This document shows positions 62,805 to 64,000 of a stretch of 64,000 bases of DNA, one piece after another. The position numbers were made by a program, and so were the translations under genes. Each line of letters opens with the position of its first letter. Positions within the stretch are counted from its first letter, which is position 1. This DNA comes from Agromyces aurantiacus (lineage in GTDB: Bacteria; Actinomycetota; Actinomycetes; Actinomycetales; Microbacteriaceae): contig NZ_JAFBBW010000001.1 in assembly GCF_016907355.1 (NCBI RefSeq), forward strand, positions 1,612,001-1,676,000, given 5' to 3'. Under the pieces are notes generated by a model, which was given only the letters and a program-made list of their open reading frames with translations, did no database searches and was not told the DNA's origin.

Positions 62805-64000
62805 ATGGCACAGTCACGTCGTCGCCGGCCCGCGTCCCGCCCCGCATCGGGCGGCCGGCGCCCGGCGCCCCCGCGGCCGGCCGAGCCCGGGCCCGTGCTC
62901 GAGCTCGACGTCGAGCGCATCGCGCACGGCGGGGTCGCGGTCGCACACCACGAGGGGCGGGTCGTCTTCGTCGCCGACGCGATCCCCGGGGAGCGGGTCG
63001 CCGCGCAGGTCGTCGATGCGGGCCGCGAACGGTTCTGGCGCGCCGAGACGGTCGAGGTGCTGCGCGCCTCGCCGGACCGTCGCGAGCACGTCTGGCCCGA
63101 GGCATCCGTCGACCGCGCCCCCGAACATCGCGTCGGCGGGGCCGAGTTCGGCCACATCGCCATGCCGCGCCAGCGCGCACTGAAGGGCGAGGTGCTGCAC
63201 GACGCGCTCGCGCGCATGGGCGGCGTCGAGGTCGAGGTCGTCGTCGAGCCCGTCGATCCCGCCGTGGCTCCCGGCGTCGACGTCGAGGCGGGCACGCGCT
63301 GGCGCACGCGCGTGCGCCTGCACGTCGCGGCCGACGGGACGGTCGGGCCCTATGCGGCGCGCTCCCATACGGTCGTGCCCGTCACCTCGCTCCCGCTCGC
63401 CGTCGCCGAGCTCGAGGCGATCGCGCCGCTGGGCCGGACGCTCGAGGGCGCCGTTGCGGTCGACCTCATCGCGCCATCCGACGGCGACCCGCAGGCCGTC
63501 GTGCGCTCGCCCGACGATCGCCGCACGGCGCGGACCGCCGCGCCGACCGTCGTCGAGCGCGTCGGGAACCGCCGCTTCACCGTCGACCGGGACGGCTTCT
63601 GGCAGGTTCACCGGGGCGCCGCCGCGACGCTGACCGCGGCCGTGCAGGATCTCGTCGATCCCGACCGCTTCGACCCCGCCGCGGAGAACCACGACCTCTA
63701 CGGCGGCGTGGGGCTCCTCGCGGCCGCCGTGGGGGACCGGTTCGGCCCATCGGTGCGGGTCACGACCGTCGAGGCCGATGCGCGCGCGACCGAGCACGCC
63801 GGCGCCAACCTCGCCGACTGGATCGGGGCGCGCGCCGTCACCGCGCGCGTCGACCGCTACCTCGACGAGCTGGCCGCGGCGCCGGATGACGCGGGGCGCG
63901 GCCTGCGCGGCGCGACGGTCGTGCTCGACCCGCCGCGCTCCGGCGCGGGGCGCGCCGTCGTCGACCGCCTCGCGGCGCTCCACCCGGCGCAGGTCGTGTA
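62805..64000 (+). CDS. TRAM-domain class I RNA methyltransferase (TrmA/RumA family), 3' end outside the window
   Basis: 398 codons are visible and the frame is open at the window end. After a basic N-terminus ([12 protein letters not shown]) a TRAM domain spans about 30-95 ([36 protein letters not shown]). The methyltransferase domain follows with [18 protein letters not shown] (SAM motif) and [15 protein letters not shown] (the DPPR motif before the catalytic Cys, which would lie beyond the window). The Fe-S cysteine cluster of RumA is missing; the place reads [11 protein letters not shown]. Target is probably a uridine in rRNA or tRNA. Start set by GATGCT six bases upstream. Confidence 0.85.
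   Translation, partial: MAQSRRRRPASRPASGGRRPAPPRPAEPGPVLELDVERIAHGGVAVAHHEGRVVFVADAIPGERVAAQVVDAGRERFWRAETVEVLRASPDRREHVWPEASVDRAPEHRVGGAEFGHIAMPRQRALKGEVLHDALARMGGVEVEVVVEPVDPAVAPGVDVEAGTRWRTRVRLHVAADGTVGPYAARSHTVVPVTSLPLAVAELEAIAPLGRTLEGAVAVDLIAPSDGDPQAVVRSPDDRRTARTAAPTVVERVGNRRFTVDRDGFWQVHRGAAATLTAAVQDLVDPDRFDPAAENHDLYGGVGLLAAAVGDRFGPSVRVTTVEADARATEHAGANLADWIGARAVTARVDRYLDELAAAPDDAGRGLRGATVVLDPPRSGAGRAVVDRLAALHPAQVV

Overview
This 64 kb window is chromosomal DNA from a very high-GC actinobacterium, most likely a member of Microbacteriaceae (Agromyces or Microbacterium-like). The evidence is the GC-rich third codon positions, ATGA/GTGA gene overlaps, GTG starts, many start codons sitting 6-8 bases after a TANNNT -10 box (leaderless transcripts), a GTP-type PEP carboxykinase, RamB-type and DtxR/IdeR-type regulation, and gene neighbourhoods that recall those of Mycobacterium (sdhCDAB, cdd-deoA-add, phosphosugar mutase, purine nucleoside phosphorylase, a cysteine-less Lpd-like reductase, acyl-CoA carboxylase alpha chain, maf; also trpS beside a YihY protein). 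I see no tRNA, rRNA, transposase, phage gene or CRISPR array. The window reads as core plus species-level accessory genes, not as a mobile island.

Layout. 0-5.2 kb: the tail of an SDR gene, a PadR regulator plus membrane-sensor pair, a RamB-like regulator facing pckG across a 28-bp inverted repeat. 5.2-10.4 kb: small membrane protein, 2H phosphoesterase-like protein, an unknown protein, a secreted beta-propeller protein and an ABC exporter. 10.5-15.1 kb: pseudouridine catabolism (psuK-psuG) divergent from an ABC-2 export operon. 15.2-23.6 kb is the most accessory stretch: an unknown small protein, a Met/Cys-rich copper-binding four-helix protein, an MHS-family transporter, an iron-box-controlled adenylation / carrier / membrane-acyltransferase fusion, a DUF4232 exported protein, and a second PadR / membrane protein / secreted protein operon preceded by three repeats at an exact 23-bp period. 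23.7-27.4 kb: ribDE(BA)H under an FMN riboswitch. 27.5-34.2 kb: an HEXXH membrane-anchored protein and the glycerol regulon (SorC-type regulator, glpD, glpF, glpK). 34.2-41.9 kb: HAD phosphatase, trpS, xthA, YihY and sdhCDAB. 42-53.6 kb: manC and a nucleoside uptake/salvage block (two BMP lipoproteins, ATPase, two permeases, cdd, deoA, add, and an orphan PTS IIA/IIB pair). 53.6-64 kb: phosphosugar mutase, PNP, Lpd-like quinone reductase, amino-acid permease, SDR, acyl-CoA carboxylase alpha chain, maf, and a TRAM/TrmA-type RNA methyltransferase cut by the window end.

How the parts fit. Nucleosides imported by the BMP-type ABC system can be deaminated (cdd, add) and phosphorolysed (deoA, PNP). 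The released pentose 1-phosphates would be isomerised by the phosphosugar mutase. Glycerol enters by GlpF and is burned by GlpK/GlpD, linking to the quinone pool with SDH and the Lpd-like enzyme. PckG under a RamB-like regulator balances gluconeogenesis. The least explained pieces are the iron-regulated A-T-acyltransferase fusion at 17.8-20.6 kb, the PTS IIA/IIB pair without a IIC, and a family of 34-nt hairpin repeats, one of which is translated as part of an ABC permease while a related hairpin is translated as the tail of the HAD protein.
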